Shown: positions 32,355 through 41,511, counted from the first letter of the stretch. The stretch is DNA of 64,000 nucleotides from Gracilimonas sp964505215 (GCA_964505215.1 CAZDGU010000012.1:38967-102966), one strand, 5' to 3'. The notes: a model not told the origin generated them from the letters alone. Made by a program: numbers and translations.

Positions 32355-35300
32355 TTATTTTAGAGCGCTGTGTGGCCCCATCAATTCTTTCTTTTCAAAA
32401 TGAATACTTAGTGTTGGTACCGGTTTATCTTGAAGGCTAATTTCACCATCAATTTGTAAAGTAAGTACGTTAATCAGCTCTTTTCGAAGAGCTGTATTAG
32501 GTGCGTCATCATCACAGTAGTACTGCAGCAGCTTTCCGCTCTCATCTTGGATTTCAAGAGTAGCAAAGCCATCATTACCATTAACCAATTTCAATGATAG
32601 CAGGCAGTCATTATGGTCGTTATAAACTGTTTTTAAATGCTCAGTATAATCCAGTATTTCATTAAGAAGCATGCCCAGCGGAATGGCTTGATTAACATTT
32701 AAGAACAGCTCTTTCAGGTCTGATTCTGACGCTAAATGGAATGAACACTGATTGGCATGCAGATTTTTATCGTTAATTACATTTAAAATATATTGCTTAA
32801 AGTTTACGTGCGATAAGCTTTCATTTTGGTATAGCAGCTCATGAATTTTAGCAATAGTTGAAATGCGCGACTGTGTGGTGTGTAAATGCTTGGTAAGCTG
32901 AAGATCTGTATTGTCTAATATTTCCAGTTCAAGCAGACCTGATATGATAGCCAGATTATTCTTTACGCGGTGATGAACTTCACTCAAGAGCGTTTCTTTT
33001 TCTACCAGTGATTTTTCAATAGTTTTTCGGGCTTCTACCTGCTCGGTTACATCAATCGCTTCAACAAATATGCCGTACACATTATCATTTTTATCGTGTA
33101 TGGGTTTATACACAAAATTCAGGTAATGGATTGTTTTAGCCTCATTCGGAGCATTTTGAAAATAGATTTCCTTCTCACTGTAATAGCAAGCCGTATCATT
33201 TTCATAGCAGTCATTCAGTAGCTTTATAAAGCCCTGTTCTGCAAGTTCGGGAAGGGCCTCACAAACAGTGCGGCCAACCAAATCTCTTTCACCTACCATC
33301 ACTTTATGCTTATCATTTACAAAAGTAAATGTATGGTCTGTTCCCTCCAGCAGAGCAATGGCCGAAGGTGATTCTTCGAACAAGCTTTCCATTTGCGCAC
33401 GTGCCTTCTTCTCTATTTCTAATAAGCCGAGCACTTCATTTTCAAGTGCTTTACGTTCAGAAATGTCAACATACATGCCATAAATAGCGATGACCTCCCC
33501 ATCTACTATTACCGGGATACCGCTAAGCAGAATAGGTATTTCTTCTCCGGCTTTATTCATTCGCCGGGTTTCCGTTTGATAACTTTCTCCCTTAAAAAGT
33601 AGTTGTGCCAGCTGCTCGCTGTGTTCAATCATCTCCGGAGGCGTGATGGTATTTAGCAGCTTTTTGCCAAGAATTTCATCTTCCGTGTAGCCAAAGATTT
33701 TTTTGAATCCATCATTAATTTTCTGAATGTGTCCTTCCGTATCTATCCGTACAATGCCAATCGGAGAGTTATCAAAAAGCTGATTTAATAAGGTTTGTTT
33801 CTTTTTGATTTCTAAGTCTGCTGTTTTACGGGCGGTTATATCAAGGTGTGACCCGGAAAGACGCACCGGGATGCCTTCTTTATCAAACTCCGTAAATTTT
33901 GCTGCTGCTAAAATCCATTTATATGAGCCGTCTTTGGTTCGCATGCGAAGCTCAACTTCGTACTGATCTCGTTCTATGAGATAGCGATCCAGTTCCTTTT
34001 GGGGAATATCCACATCAGCGGGATGAAGAAGGCTTGAGAAAAAGTCTCGAGTAAACTCAATTTCCTTGTCAGAATATCCTAACATCCGGTACCAACGCTC
34101 ATTGAAGTACGTTTCTCCGGTAACAAGGTCCAGTTCCCACAGGCCAATATTGGCTCCCTCAACGGCCAGCTCATTAAAAGTTTGGGTGCGCTGCAGCTCT
34201 TTGTGCACCAGCTGTTTTTCATGTTTAATTTCAACCACATCATTCCGGTTTAAACCGCCGCCTACAATAAAATGCTTTCCATTTTGCTCAAAGCTGCTGC
34301 CGGTAATCAGGTAATGGACGGTGTGGCCATCTTTAGCAATACAGCGGGCTTCTAAGCTAACTTTTTGTCCAAGAAAATCACCGTTTAACGCATTTTCCAC
34401 GAGATTTAAGTCCCCCGGATGAACAAACTCAAGTACATTCATTCGGGCTATTTCATCATGTGTGTACCCCAAATCCTGCTCCAGCATGTTGTTCCATCTA
34501 ATTAACTTTCCGTCTAAATTAAACACGAAAAAGGCATTGGGCAGGCTTGATATGGCTGAGTCAGTAAACTCTTTTTCCTCCAAGAGCTGCTGCTGCATCA
34601 TTTTTTTGGATGAAATATCTTTAAAAGCCCAGCTGGTTAGTGTTTCCCCAAATTCATTTCTAAATAATGTTACGTTTAGCTCAATAGGTATAGAATTCTC
34701 GGCCGTTGTTGTGAGTTCAAATTCACCTAAATAACTTCCGGATCTATTTATTTTTCTTTGCAGTTCTTCTGTACTTGAAACAACCGGCAAATGCCGGGTA
34801 AGATTAGAGGATAGCAAGCCATCCAACGTTGTTTCAAGCAGGCTGCAGGCAATATGGTTAGCTTCTATGATGGAGTGGTTTTCGTCAGTAACTACAATGC
34901 CATACAAGCTGTTTTCAAAATGATGCCTAAATTTATCTTGTGTTTCTTTAAGGTATCGGTGCTGTTGAACTTGCGTGCTGATGTCTTCATAAATAAGAAC
35001 CGCGCCACCTTCATTTTCTAAAGAGTTTACCGTAACTCTGAAGGCTGTACTTCCAATTTCAGCCGGGTGGTATTCTGTTATAAACGAGGTTTTTTCTTCA
35101 TTCAGTACTTCTTTTATACCTAAAAGAAGACTCAGTGCAAAGTCGTTTCCTTCGGCTAAAGCAGGCTGTAAACTATCTAACATTGAGCTGTTTAGAGGCG
35201 GGTGGCTCCAGTTTTGCTGATGCTGTTGCCGATATAATTTCCACTCTTCATTATGCGCCGTGATGTGTCCGTATTCATCTAAAATAGCAACATGAGCATG

Positions 35301-35372
35301 TAAGGAATTCAGGATTGCAGCGGTTAAGGGGCTCAATGCTGTTTTGCTAAGTGTACTCGTATTGTTATCCAT
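32355..35372 (-). CDS. Six-PAS HisKA_2-type histidine kinase with degenerate ATP-binding domain
   Basis: 1005 residues, soluble (no membrane helix). Six PAS/PAC units at about 18-130, 145-255, 270-385, 395-515, 525-640 and 665-790 (e.g. WNNMLEQDLGYTHDEI, FNERWYRMLGYSDKEIEF, INDGFKKIFGYTEDEILGKK). HisKA_2 follows with the phosphoacceptor EVHHRVKNN (His about 796). In the expected ATP-binding domain the N-box keeps LLNEIL but has DYTEHLKT in place of SNALKHA; DNGxG reads DESGK, and no Gly-rich GLGLxLV box is seen. It therefore looks like a pseudokinase. A (TAR)11 triplet repeat and NarL-like sites lie upstream. Confidence 0.85.
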   Translation of the reverse strand: MDNNTSTLSKTALSPLTAAILNSLHAHVAILDEYGHITAHNEEWKLYRQQHQQNWSHPPLNSSMLDSLQPALAEGNDFALSLLLGIKEVLNEEKTSFITEYHPAEIGSTAFRVTVNSLENEGGAVLIYEDISTQVQQHRYLKETQDKFRHHFENSLYGIVVTDENHSIIEANHIACSLLETTLDGLLSSNLTRHLPVVSSTEELQRKINRSGSYLGEFELTTTAENSIPIELNVTLFRNEFGETLTSWAFKDISSKKMMQQQLLEEKEFTDSAISSLPNAFFVFNLDGKLIRWNNMLEQDLGYTHDEIARMNVLEFVHPGDLNLVENALNGDFLGQKVSLEARCIAKDGHTVHYLITGSSFEQNGKHFIVGGGLNRNDVVEIKHEKQLVHKELQRTQTFNELAVEGANIGLWELDLVTGETYFNERWYRMLGYSDKEIEFTRDFFSSLLHPADVDIPQKELDRYLIERDQYEVELRMRTKDGSYKWILAAAKFTEFDKEGIPVRLSGSHLDITARKTADLEIKKKQTLLNQLFDNSPIGIVRIDTEGHIQKINDGFKKIFGYTEDEILGKKLLNTITPPEMIEHSEQLAQLLFKGESYQTETRRMNKAGEEIPILLSGIPVIVDGEVIAIYGMYVDISERKALENEVLGLLEIEKKARAQMESLFEESPSAIALLEGTDHTFTFVNDKHKVMVGERDLVGRTVCEALPELAEQGFIKLLNDCYENDTACYYSEKEIYFQNAPNEAKTIHYLNFVYKPIHDKNDNVYGIFVEAIDVTEQVEARKTIEKSLVEKETLLSEVHHRVKNNLAIISGLLELEILDNTDLQLTKHLHTTQSRISTIAKIHELLYQNESLSHVNFKQYILNVINDKNLHANQCSFHLASESDLKELFLNVNQAIPLGMLLNEILDYTEHLKTVYNDHNDCLLSLKLVNGNDGFATLEIQDESGKLLQYYCDDDAPNTALRKELINVLTLQIDGEISLQDKPVPTLSIHFEKKELMGPHSALK

Positions 35373-35382
35373 CTAAAAAACC

Positions 35383-35418
35383 TTATTACTATTACTACTA
35401 TTACTACTATTATTACTC
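35383..35418 (-). repeat. Triplet microsatellite in the 5' region of the multi-PAS gene
   Basis: On the plus strand, eleven tandem YTA triplets (TTA or CTA), i.e. (TAR)11 on the coding strand. It sits 11-46 nt upstream of the ATG at 35372, immediately before an AAGG that could serve as ribosome binding site. Length change would alter promoter-to-start or leader spacing. Confidence 0.8.
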
Positions 35419-35513
35419 TTGCTATTTATTCACTCCGACCTGTGGTGGAGAAGCGACTCAAATGTATGAACCGTATACGAGAACTGAATGACGTGAAAAG
35501 CCTAAATTTCAGG

Positions 35514-35540
35514 TATAGGTAAAAAAGCGTATTTACCTAC
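35514..35540 (-). promoter_or_regulatory. NarL-like inverted operator upstream of the multi-PAS gene
   Basis: TAGGTAAA (35516-35523) and TTTACCTA (35532-35539), perfect 8-bp inverted arms separated by 8 bp. ATAGGTA reads TACCTAT on the other strand, matching the NarL heptamer TACYYMT. The same arms occur upstream of the degenerate receiver gene at 36104-36135. It lies about 145-170 bp before the start at 35372. Confidence 0.6.
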
Positions 35541-35634
35541 AGCCGTCTCACTTTTTAATTTAAGATTGGATAAGTTTTCAAAAAATTCTTTGGCGAACAA
35601 AAAGGGAATTATTACAAAATATGACGAGCTTTTA

Positions 35635-36033
35635 TCAGTCAGGGAAATCGTAATAAGTATCACCTTTTAATAAAACAGTAACGGCATGGGTTAGCTCAAT
35701 TTCGCTGGGAGTGGTAGAAATAATGCCTGAGGCTCCGGCTTTAATCAGCGGCTTCATGAGGTTTTTATAGGAATAATGATCTAAAACTAAAATAGGGGTG
35801 TCCGGTATTGCATTACTTAGAAGTTCAATATTTTCAGGAGTATTCCCCAGCCCTGAGGAGGTGTTTAAATCAACAATTACAAGTTCCGTGTTGTTGAATG
35901 CAGGGAGAGAGGAAGTTGCAAATACTTGTGTGGGATTAATGAAGCTCACCTCAGCATCAAAAAAAGATACCAACATATCTGCTATAACAGCATTCGTTTT
36001 ATTCTGTTTTCCTATAAATGATACCGTAAGCAT
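35635..36033 (-). CDS. Stand-alone degenerate receiver (pseudoreceiver)
   Basis: 132 residues from the ATG at 36033; a TTG at 36045 would add four. The NarL-type receiver fold is recognisable (LVIVDLNTSSG, PILVLDHYSYKNLMKPLIKAGASGIIS, TPSEIELTHAVTVLLKGDTYY), but there is no DNA-binding domain. An Asp stands at the phosphorylation position (VDLN), yet the acidic pair after strand 1 is replaced (SFIGKQNKT) and the conserved Lys is Ser (GIIST). It is therefore unlikely to be phosphorylated normally. It lies just upstream of the response regulator gene's end and shares an operator motif with the multi-PAS gene. Confidence 0.75.
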   Translation of the reverse strand: MLTVSFIGKQNKTNAVIADMLVSFFDAEVSFINPTQVFATSSLPAFNNTELVIVDLNTSSGLGNTPENIELLSNAIPDTPILVLDHYSYKNLMKPLIKAGASGIISTTPSEIELTHAVTVLLKGDTYYDFPD

Positions 36034-36103
36034 AACCCGAGCCAATCGTGAGCGTTCCTTAATGTTATAATACTTTTAAAATAATGGCTTGGCTATTCGT
36101 TGT

Positions 36104-36135
36104 TTTACCTAAATTTGTATAGGTAATTTTACCTA
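36104..36135 (-). promoter_or_regulatory. Triple NarL-like operator upstream of the pseudoreceiver
   Basis: Three copies of one word: TTTACCTA (36104-36111), TAGGTAA (36120-36126) and TTTACCTA (36128-36135). The last two form the perfect palindrome TAGGTAATTTTACCTA (7-2-7 arms). The first two are 16 bp apart, like the pair at 35516/35532. They lie 71-102 bp before the ATG at 36033, and between it and the end of the response regulator gene. Confidence 0.6.
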
Positions 36136-36213
36136 ACTGCTTTTTGAGAAAATCAGAAAAAAAGGGGAGGCAAACTTTATTAAAACCATTAGAAAGTTTT
36201 AAAGTTAACAGCC

Positions 36214-36867
36214 CTATTGGTCATTTAGGTTATTTTTGAGGGCATACTTTACAAGTCCGGCGGTGTTTTTGGCTCCGGTTTTTTGTAATAAGCTGCGGCG
36301 ATGTGCATCAACGGTTCGCACGCTGATAAAGAGCTTATCTGCAATTTCCTGATTGGTATGTTCATCTACTATAAGCTGCAACACTTCCAGCTCGCGATCT
36401 GTAATATTTACATTTTCCGGCTGGGTGGGTTTAGAAACGGTAGGGTGTACCAGCTCTTGCAGAATAGATTGGGTGGCATCACTACTAAAATAGTGTTTAC
36501 CGTCAATAAGTGCATATATGGCCTCTAAAAGCTCTTCTTTGCCCGAGCTTTTGAGTATATAACCGGAAGCACCGGCTTTTATCATTTTACGAATGTGCTG
36601 GTCTTCGCTTAGCATAGTAAGTGCTAATATTTTTATTTCCGGCTGCTGTTTTTTTATGATTTCGGTTGCTTCAATCCCGTTCATATTTGGCATGGTAATA
36701 TCCATGATGAGAACGTCGGGATTATGTTTTTTTGAAAAAGTGACTGCTTCTTTTCCATTCTCTGCCTCAAACGCAACATCAAAGCCGGGCTCATCTTCTA
36801 TAAGTACCCGTATGCCATCTCGTACAATCTGATGGTCATCTACAATTGCAATCCGAATATTTGCCAT
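36214..36867 (-). CDS. NarL/FixJ-family response regulator
   Basis: 217 residues. Receiver (1-120) with acidic pair VDDH, phosphorylation site LIMDITMPNMNG (Asp56), ALTM and the Lys in GYILKSS. C-terminal LuxR-type HTH (about 150-212; ITDRELEVLQLIVDEHTNQEIADKLFISVRTVDAHRRSLLQKTGA). All signalling residues are present. It starts 3 bp after the stop of the HisKA_3 kinase, its likely partner. It is the best candidate to bind the nearby TACCTA-type sites. Confidence 0.95.
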   Translation of the reverse strand: MANIRIAIVDDHQIVRDGIRVLIEDEPGFDVAFEAENGKEAVTFSKKHNPDVLIMDITMPNMNGIEATEIIKKQQPEIKILALTMLSEDQHIRKMIKAGASGYILKSSGKEELLEAIYALIDGKHYFSSDATQSILQELVHPTVSKPTQPENVNITDRELEVLQLIVDEHTNQEIADKLFISVRTVDAHRRSLLQKTGAKNTAGLVKYALKNNLNDQ

Positions 36868-36870
36868 ATA

Positions 36871-39800
36871 TTAAGCATTAAGTAAGTTACTGATAGGGAC
36901 CGTTATATGTATGAATGTGCCTTTATTTATTTTAGAGTCAAATTCAAAACTTCCCCCTAAAGCTCCGGTCCTTGTTTTTATGGTCCGCAGCCCCAAACCG
37001 GCACTAAACTCCGGCGAGTCAGCGTCAAAGCCTTTTCCATTATCATCAATAGTAAGCAGTAAATCAAGCCCGTCTTTAATGAGCTGAACGTTGATTTGGG
37101 TGGCTTCTGCGTATTTTATAGCATTTGAGAGCGCTTCTTGTGCAATGCGAAAGAGATTTAATTTAATGGCTTGCGGCAGTTCAAGATCACCAATATTTTG
37201 GTAATAGGAGATATTGGCATTATGGTCGTCTTGGTAGGTGCTTACTAACGTTTCAATTGCTAATGCTAAGCCATAGTCATCTACTACGCGAGGCATTAGG
37301 TTGCGTGAAATTTGTCCGGTTTCAACAACGGCTTGTTTTAATAAGTTCAGCCCTTTTTTGAATTGTTCCTGTCGGCGCTGTTCCAACTGTTCAATACTGT
37401 TTTTAACGGCATCCAGGTTCATATTAGCGGCTGCCAGGTATTGGCCAAGTCCGTCATGGAGCTCTTGGGCAATTCGGGCACGTTCTTTATTTTCACCCTC
37501 AACCAAAGAAGCCAACACCATTTCTTCGGCCTTCTTTTGCTTGGTAATATCGCTGATAAGCACCAGCCGGCGCTTCTGCCCATAATATTTTATAGCCGCA
37601 CCGGTTACACGAACGTCAATAATGCGGCCTGATTTTGTTTTATGTTTAGATTCGTGGGCGTCTGAAAGAGGAAGTGTTTTGTTCTTATTAATAGTTTGTT
37701 GAGCCGTGTCTTTTTCAGTATCTGATTGCAGGTCTATCAAACTCATGGCATAAAGCTCTTTTCTGTTGTAGCCATATTGCTTAACCATGGCATTATTAAC
37801 TTCAATAATCTGTAAATCTTCAGGATTATAAATTAGCATGGGCTGAGGATTATCCTGAAATAAGAGGCGGTAATTATGCTCAGATTCAGCCAGCTGTTTT
37901 TCAGCTTTAATTTGCGCTGTTACGTCAATAATAGATGAAATAAGCAGGTTTTGGTCAAATATTGGAATAGTTTTAATATTTATAACGCGCTTTTCGCCCG
38001 ATTGAGTAGCTATTCTGATTCCATTCCACTGCATCCGTTTAGGCTTTCCGGAAATAATATCCGCATTAACCATATTTCTTACCCGTTCCCGGTATTTTTC
38101 ATCAGGGATAAGGAGTTTAAAAAAGGAATCAGAATCAGTGAGCATGCTTTCAGGCCAGCCACAAATTTCTGAAAATGAACGATTAATAAGTACACTTTCA
38201 CGTGAGTCAATCTTGTTAACGGCAATGCCCACCGGCAGGTGCTCGATTGTGGCTTGAAACAGCTTTTTTTGTTCCTGAAGGCTTTGTTCAAACTTTTTGA
38301 TTTGGGTAATGTCACTTACTATAGAAGAGGAATGAACCGGAGTGCCACTTTCATCAAACTGTATTTCAGTAATTAAATGTAGATACATAACCTCTGATGA
38401 GCTTGTGATAAACCGAAATACATCATCAATTTTGCCGGTTTCATTAGCTTCTTTTCGAACGCGGGCATATCGCTCTTTGTCTTCGGGGTGAAGGAAGTTC
38501 AGAATGGCTTCAACCGAAGGTTTAATTTCTTCTTTTTTATAACCTATCATGTTATAAATATTATCTGACCAGACCATTTCTCCGGTTTTCAAGTCTCTTT
38601 CTACGTGGCCAATTTGGCCAATGCGTTCAGCTCGTTTAAATCGTTCATTAACTGCCTTCAGCTCCTGTTCATTTTTACGCAGCTCGGTAGTGTCAATACC
38701 AATGGCAAAACTGCGGTGGTCTGATATTTTCACCTTCATCCAGGAAGTGGACAGAATCTCGCCATGTTCATCTTGAAAGGTAAAATCTTGCCAGTTTTTA
38801 TATCCGCCCTCAAAAAATTGAATAGCCCGTTCGAGGTCTTTTTCCTCATATATAAGCTGTTCAAAAATGGAAGTGTTTGTCAACTGTTGTTTGCCCTCAG
38901 CCTGCGCTCCAATAAGTTCTTTAAAGTAGGCATTAGAACGCTTCACCAAGTTCTGTTCATCATACACAAACAGGTAAACCGGGACATTATCATAGATTTT
39001 TTGAAGCTCCAGGCGCTCTTTTTCCAACTCATGTTCCAGGCTCCTTTGCTCGGTAATATCCAAACCAATACCAATAATAGTGTTGTCAGAAAGTCGAATA
39101 TTGGTCCATTTTTGAATGCGTTTTTCTCCCTCTTTAGTAAACGCCTCCATCTCTCGCCACTTGCCATCTGCCCTGTTGATGTTTGCAAGCACTTGTTTAT
39201 GGATTTCTGTGTCAGGATAGTATGTTTTTAGCATATTAATGTTGTTCATCTCCTCATTTGTCCATCCCATTATTTCAGTACAAGCTCGGTTAGCTCGTAC
39301 TTCTTTTGTGTCGGGGTGATAAATTTCAACCATAACGGGGAGCTGTTCAAAAACGCGCTCAAACAGCTCCTGTTCGTGTGCAAACTGCTGCTCTAATTCC
39401 TTTTGTTCGGTTATATCTGCAATAATGCCTTCAATACGGATAGCTTCTCCGGCTTCATTACATTCTACTGTTCCTTTGCTTTCCAGCCAGCGCACGGTGC
39501 CATCCGGCCAAATGATCCGGTATGAAACCTGATAGGGATTATGCTGAGTTATAGATTTGTTAAAAGCCTTTTTGACCCGATCTCTGTCTTCGGGATGAAC
39601 CAGATTGTAAAAATCATCTGCCGACCAGTTCTGAGGATGTGAGTCTAAGCCAAACAGTTTAAAATGATGCTTGGAAGTGAAGTTCTCCCAATTTTTCAGG
39701 TTGATGCTCCAGGTGGCAATTTTAACAGACTGGAGTGATTGATCAACTTTTTCCCGAACACTGTGGGCGTACCTGTTACTGTACCCAATTACAAAATAAA

Positions 39801-39987
39801 GAAGCAGTCCGCTGGTAAGCACAAACACAATTCCTTTTGTACTGCTAAGCTTAGAAAAAAGCTGTACGTCTTTGGCTATTAACTGCAAACCCTTATCAGA
39901 AAACAATATCCAAAGCATACCAAACACAACATATCCAACTGCAATAATAAGTGCATTTAATTGGAAGTATTTTTGAAGACGTTGCAT
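36871..39987 (-). CDS. Six-PAS membrane histidine kinase (HisKA_3, NarX/LiaS type)
   Basis: 1038 residues. Two membrane helices (about 12-30 and 50-70) with a short external loop, then six PAS units (about 88-205, 208-315, 330-440, 450-565, 575-695, 708-825). HisKA_3 has ERARIAQELHDGLGQYL (His about 845). HATPase_c has AQEALSNAIKYA, DDNGKGF and GLGLRTIKTR. All motifs are intact, so unlike the HisKA_2 protein at 32355 it should be active. Operonic with the NarL-type regulator. The large array of PAS domains suggests intracellular redox or ligand sensing. Confidence 0.94.
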   Translation of the reverse strand: MQRLQKYFQLNALIIAVGYVVFGMLWILFSDKGLQLIAKDVQLFSKLSSTKGIVFVLTSGLLLYFVIGYSNRYAHSVREKVDQSLQSVKIATWSINLKNWENFTSKHHFKLFGLDSHPQNWSADDFYNLVHPEDRDRVKKAFNKSITQHNPYQVSYRIIWPDGTVRWLESKGTVECNEAGEAIRIEGIIADITEQKELEQQFAHEQELFERVFEQLPVMVEIYHPDTKEVRANRACTEIMGWTNEEMNNINMLKTYYPDTEIHKQVLANINRADGKWREMEAFTKEGEKRIQKWTNIRLSDNTIIGIGLDITEQRSLEHELEKERLELQKIYDNVPVYLFVYDEQNLVKRSNAYFKELIGAQAEGKQQLTNTSIFEQLIYEEKDLERAIQFFEGGYKNWQDFTFQDEHGEILSTSWMKVKISDHRSFAIGIDTTELRKNEQELKAVNERFKRAERIGQIGHVERDLKTGEMVWSDNIYNMIGYKKEEIKPSVEAILNFLHPEDKERYARVRKEANETGKIDDVFRFITSSSEVMYLHLITEIQFDESGTPVHSSSIVSDITQIKKFEQSLQEQKKLFQATIEHLPVGIAVNKIDSRESVLINRSFSEICGWPESMLTDSDSFFKLLIPDEKYRERVRNMVNADIISGKPKRMQWNGIRIATQSGEKRVINIKTIPIFDQNLLISSIIDVTAQIKAEKQLAESEHNYRLLFQDNPQPMLIYNPEDLQIIEVNNAMVKQYGYNRKELYAMSLIDLQSDTEKDTAQQTINKNKTLPLSDAHESKHKTKSGRIIDVRVTGAAIKYYGQKRRLVLISDITKQKKAEEMVLASLVEGENKERARIAQELHDGLGQYLAAANMNLDAVKNSIEQLEQRRQEQFKKGLNLLKQAVVETGQISRNLMPRVVDDYGLALAIETLVSTYQDDHNANISYYQNIGDLELPQAIKLNLFRIAQEALSNAIKYAEATQINVQLIKDGLDLLLTIDDNGKGFDADSPEFSAGLGLRTIKTRTGALGGSFEFDSKINKGTFIHITVPISNLLNA

Positions 39988-40379
39988 ATAATAATGCCAA
40001 AGGTTTGGGCTACACTGAAATTGATGCCAAAGAAAACAAACTGATAATTCCCAATTAACAGTATTTATGTAAGAAAAGAAAGCACACAGATAAGAGAATG
40101 ACTATATAAAAAACCACCCTCATTTTTTTTTAAATAAGGGTGGTTGTATTGGTACCCACGACTATAACCCAATTTCTCTCCCTTGACCACTAAGTAAGAG
40201 CGACTTCAAAGAGATTCCTTACAATTTTATTTAAAAAAGTTTATACGTAAAAACAGTCTTTATGCAGCTTTAAAGAGAGGTTTTATGAAGGTGAGAAATA
40301 AAGTTCAAAAATAAAGTGAAAATACAGAGCGAGGTGAGAACAGATACAGAGCAGAATCTTAAACTTTACAAAAAGTGAG
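39988..40379. other. 392-bp intergenic region
   Basis: An AT-rich gap between two minus-strand genes, holding the promoter of the HisKA_3 kinase and, at 40105-40145, a terminator of the XRE gene. Two TGCCAAAG words lie 32 bp apart near the kinase start (39995-40040). Nothing else recognised. Confidence 0.5.
40105..40145 (-). terminator. Rho-independent terminator
   Basis: AACCACCCT (40112-40120) pairs with AGGGTGGTT (40137-40145). On the minus strand the stem is followed by TTTTTTATATAG. It lies about 235 bp past the XRE gene stop. Confidence 0.8.
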
Positions 40380-40706
40380 TTAAACCGGTTTTAGGGTGCT
40401 TTCCAATAATTGACCAATTTCTTGTTTTGAAACTCCAAGATGAAGTAAGGTTTTTATCATTAAATCCAGAGAAGTACTTTGATCTCCGGATTCCATTTTA
40501 GCCACTCTCGATTGGCTGGAACCTATAATACGAGCTAACTGCTGTTGTGTTAAGTCTTGCTTTGTTCTGTGGAATTTAATTAGATCGCTTATTTCCAGAC
40601 GGATTTCAATATAGGCTTCTTCTTCAGGGGTGAGATTCAGGAAGTCTGCGGCAGAGCCTGTCTTAAATCCTTTTTCTTCCAGTTTTTTGCGCTTTTGGAT
40701 ATTCAT
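40380..40706 (-). CDS. XRE-family transcriptional regulator (HigA-like)
   Basis: 108 residues. A helix-turn-helix is visible at about 45-95: RTKQDLTQQQLARIIGSSQSRVAKMESGDQSTSLDLMIKTLLHLG. The N-terminal helix (EEAYIEIRLEISDLIKFHR) is typical of HigA/RelE-associated antitoxins, but no toxin gene is adjacent on either side. It begins 17 bp after the TrkA-C protein's stop and may be cotranscribed with it. Confidence 0.85.
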   Translation of the reverse strand: MNIQKRKKLEEKGFKTGSAADFLNLTPEEEAYIEIRLEISDLIKFHRTKQDLTQQQLARIIGSSQSRVAKMESGDQSTSLDLMIKTLLHLGVSKQEIGQLLESTLKPV

Positions 40707-40722
40707 GATGTTGGGATTTTAT

Positions 40723-41511
40723 TTATGTCTTCTTTGTTTCCTCACCCTCAACGCTATCCTCTGCTTTTTCGGCTTGTTCTATGCCGGAGTGTTTCATTAC
40801 GGAAGCGAAATGTTCCTGATCGCCTTCCGCTCCTTTTTTGCGGGTATCCAGCGAGCTGAAGGAGGAAGCTCTGCCATATACGGTGAGCACGTCGTTAGGC
40901 AGAATTTTGGTGTCGCCGCCGGGGGTGCCAATATAGTTTCCTTTTTCGCGCTGAACACCCAATACAATCACGCCCTCGTGCGAAAGCCTGAGTTCTTGTA
41001 AGGTTTTCCCGGCCATCCAATCCTGATTTTCTACACGGAGCTCGGTAACCTGATAATCACCCCGAAGATGAAGAATAGCCGAATAATCGCGCACGTCCAG
41101 AGAGGTATAGCGCCGCAGGGCTTTATCAATAATGCTCGAAAGAAAGCGATCAACTGCTTGACTTTGAGCCGCCCACCAGATACCCCCTACACCCAACACA
41201 ATAATCAGAACGCTTGAAATCAGAGAAAACTCAGAATCTGAAATTACAAAGGTTAGAATGAGGGATGAAACGGCGGTTACTAATCCGGCATTTCCAATAA
41301 GCATGAGCAGTAAAATAATGCGCCTGCGAACGGGATGATTTACCACACTTTCAGACTCGCCGGTAGTAAATCCCGAACCGGTTAGAGCAGAGCGAGCCTG
41401 AAAGCGGGCCGATTCTCGAGATAAACCGGTATGCGCCAGTGCAATAGTGGCAATGCGTGTAGTTAGCATGGATAAGAAAATAACTACGAAGAGTGAAATG
41501 GCAGCAATCAT
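40723..41511 (-). CDS. Membrane protein with TrkA-C (RCK_C) domain
   Basis: 262 residues. Three or so N-terminal membrane helices (about 1-25, 66-90, 97-118); between the first two is SARFQARSALTGSGFTTGESE. A TrkA-C domain is at about 145-225: YQVTELRVENQDWMAGKTLQELRLSHEGVIVLGVQREKG, GGDTKILPNDVLTVYGRA. TrkA-C domains bind small ligands and gate ion transporters. No ion channel pore or NAD-binding TrkA-N is present. The tail is charged. Confidence 0.85.
   Translation of the reverse strand: MIAAISLFVVIFLSMLTTRIATIALAHTGLSRESARFQARSALTGSGFTTGESESVVNHPVRRRIILLLMLIGNAGLVTAVSSLILTFVISDSEFSLISSVLIIVLGVGGIWWAAQSQAVDRFLSSIIDKALRRYTSLDVRDYSAILHLRGDYQVTELRVENQDWMAGKTLQELRLSHEGVIVLGVQREKGNYIGTPGGDTKILPNDVLTVYGRASSFSSLDTRKKGAEGDQEHFASVMKHSGIEQAEKAEDSVEGEETKKT

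Noticed and set aside
40380..40706. HigBA toxin-antitoxin module
   Set aside because: No small toxin frame exists immediately up- or downstream of the XRE gene.
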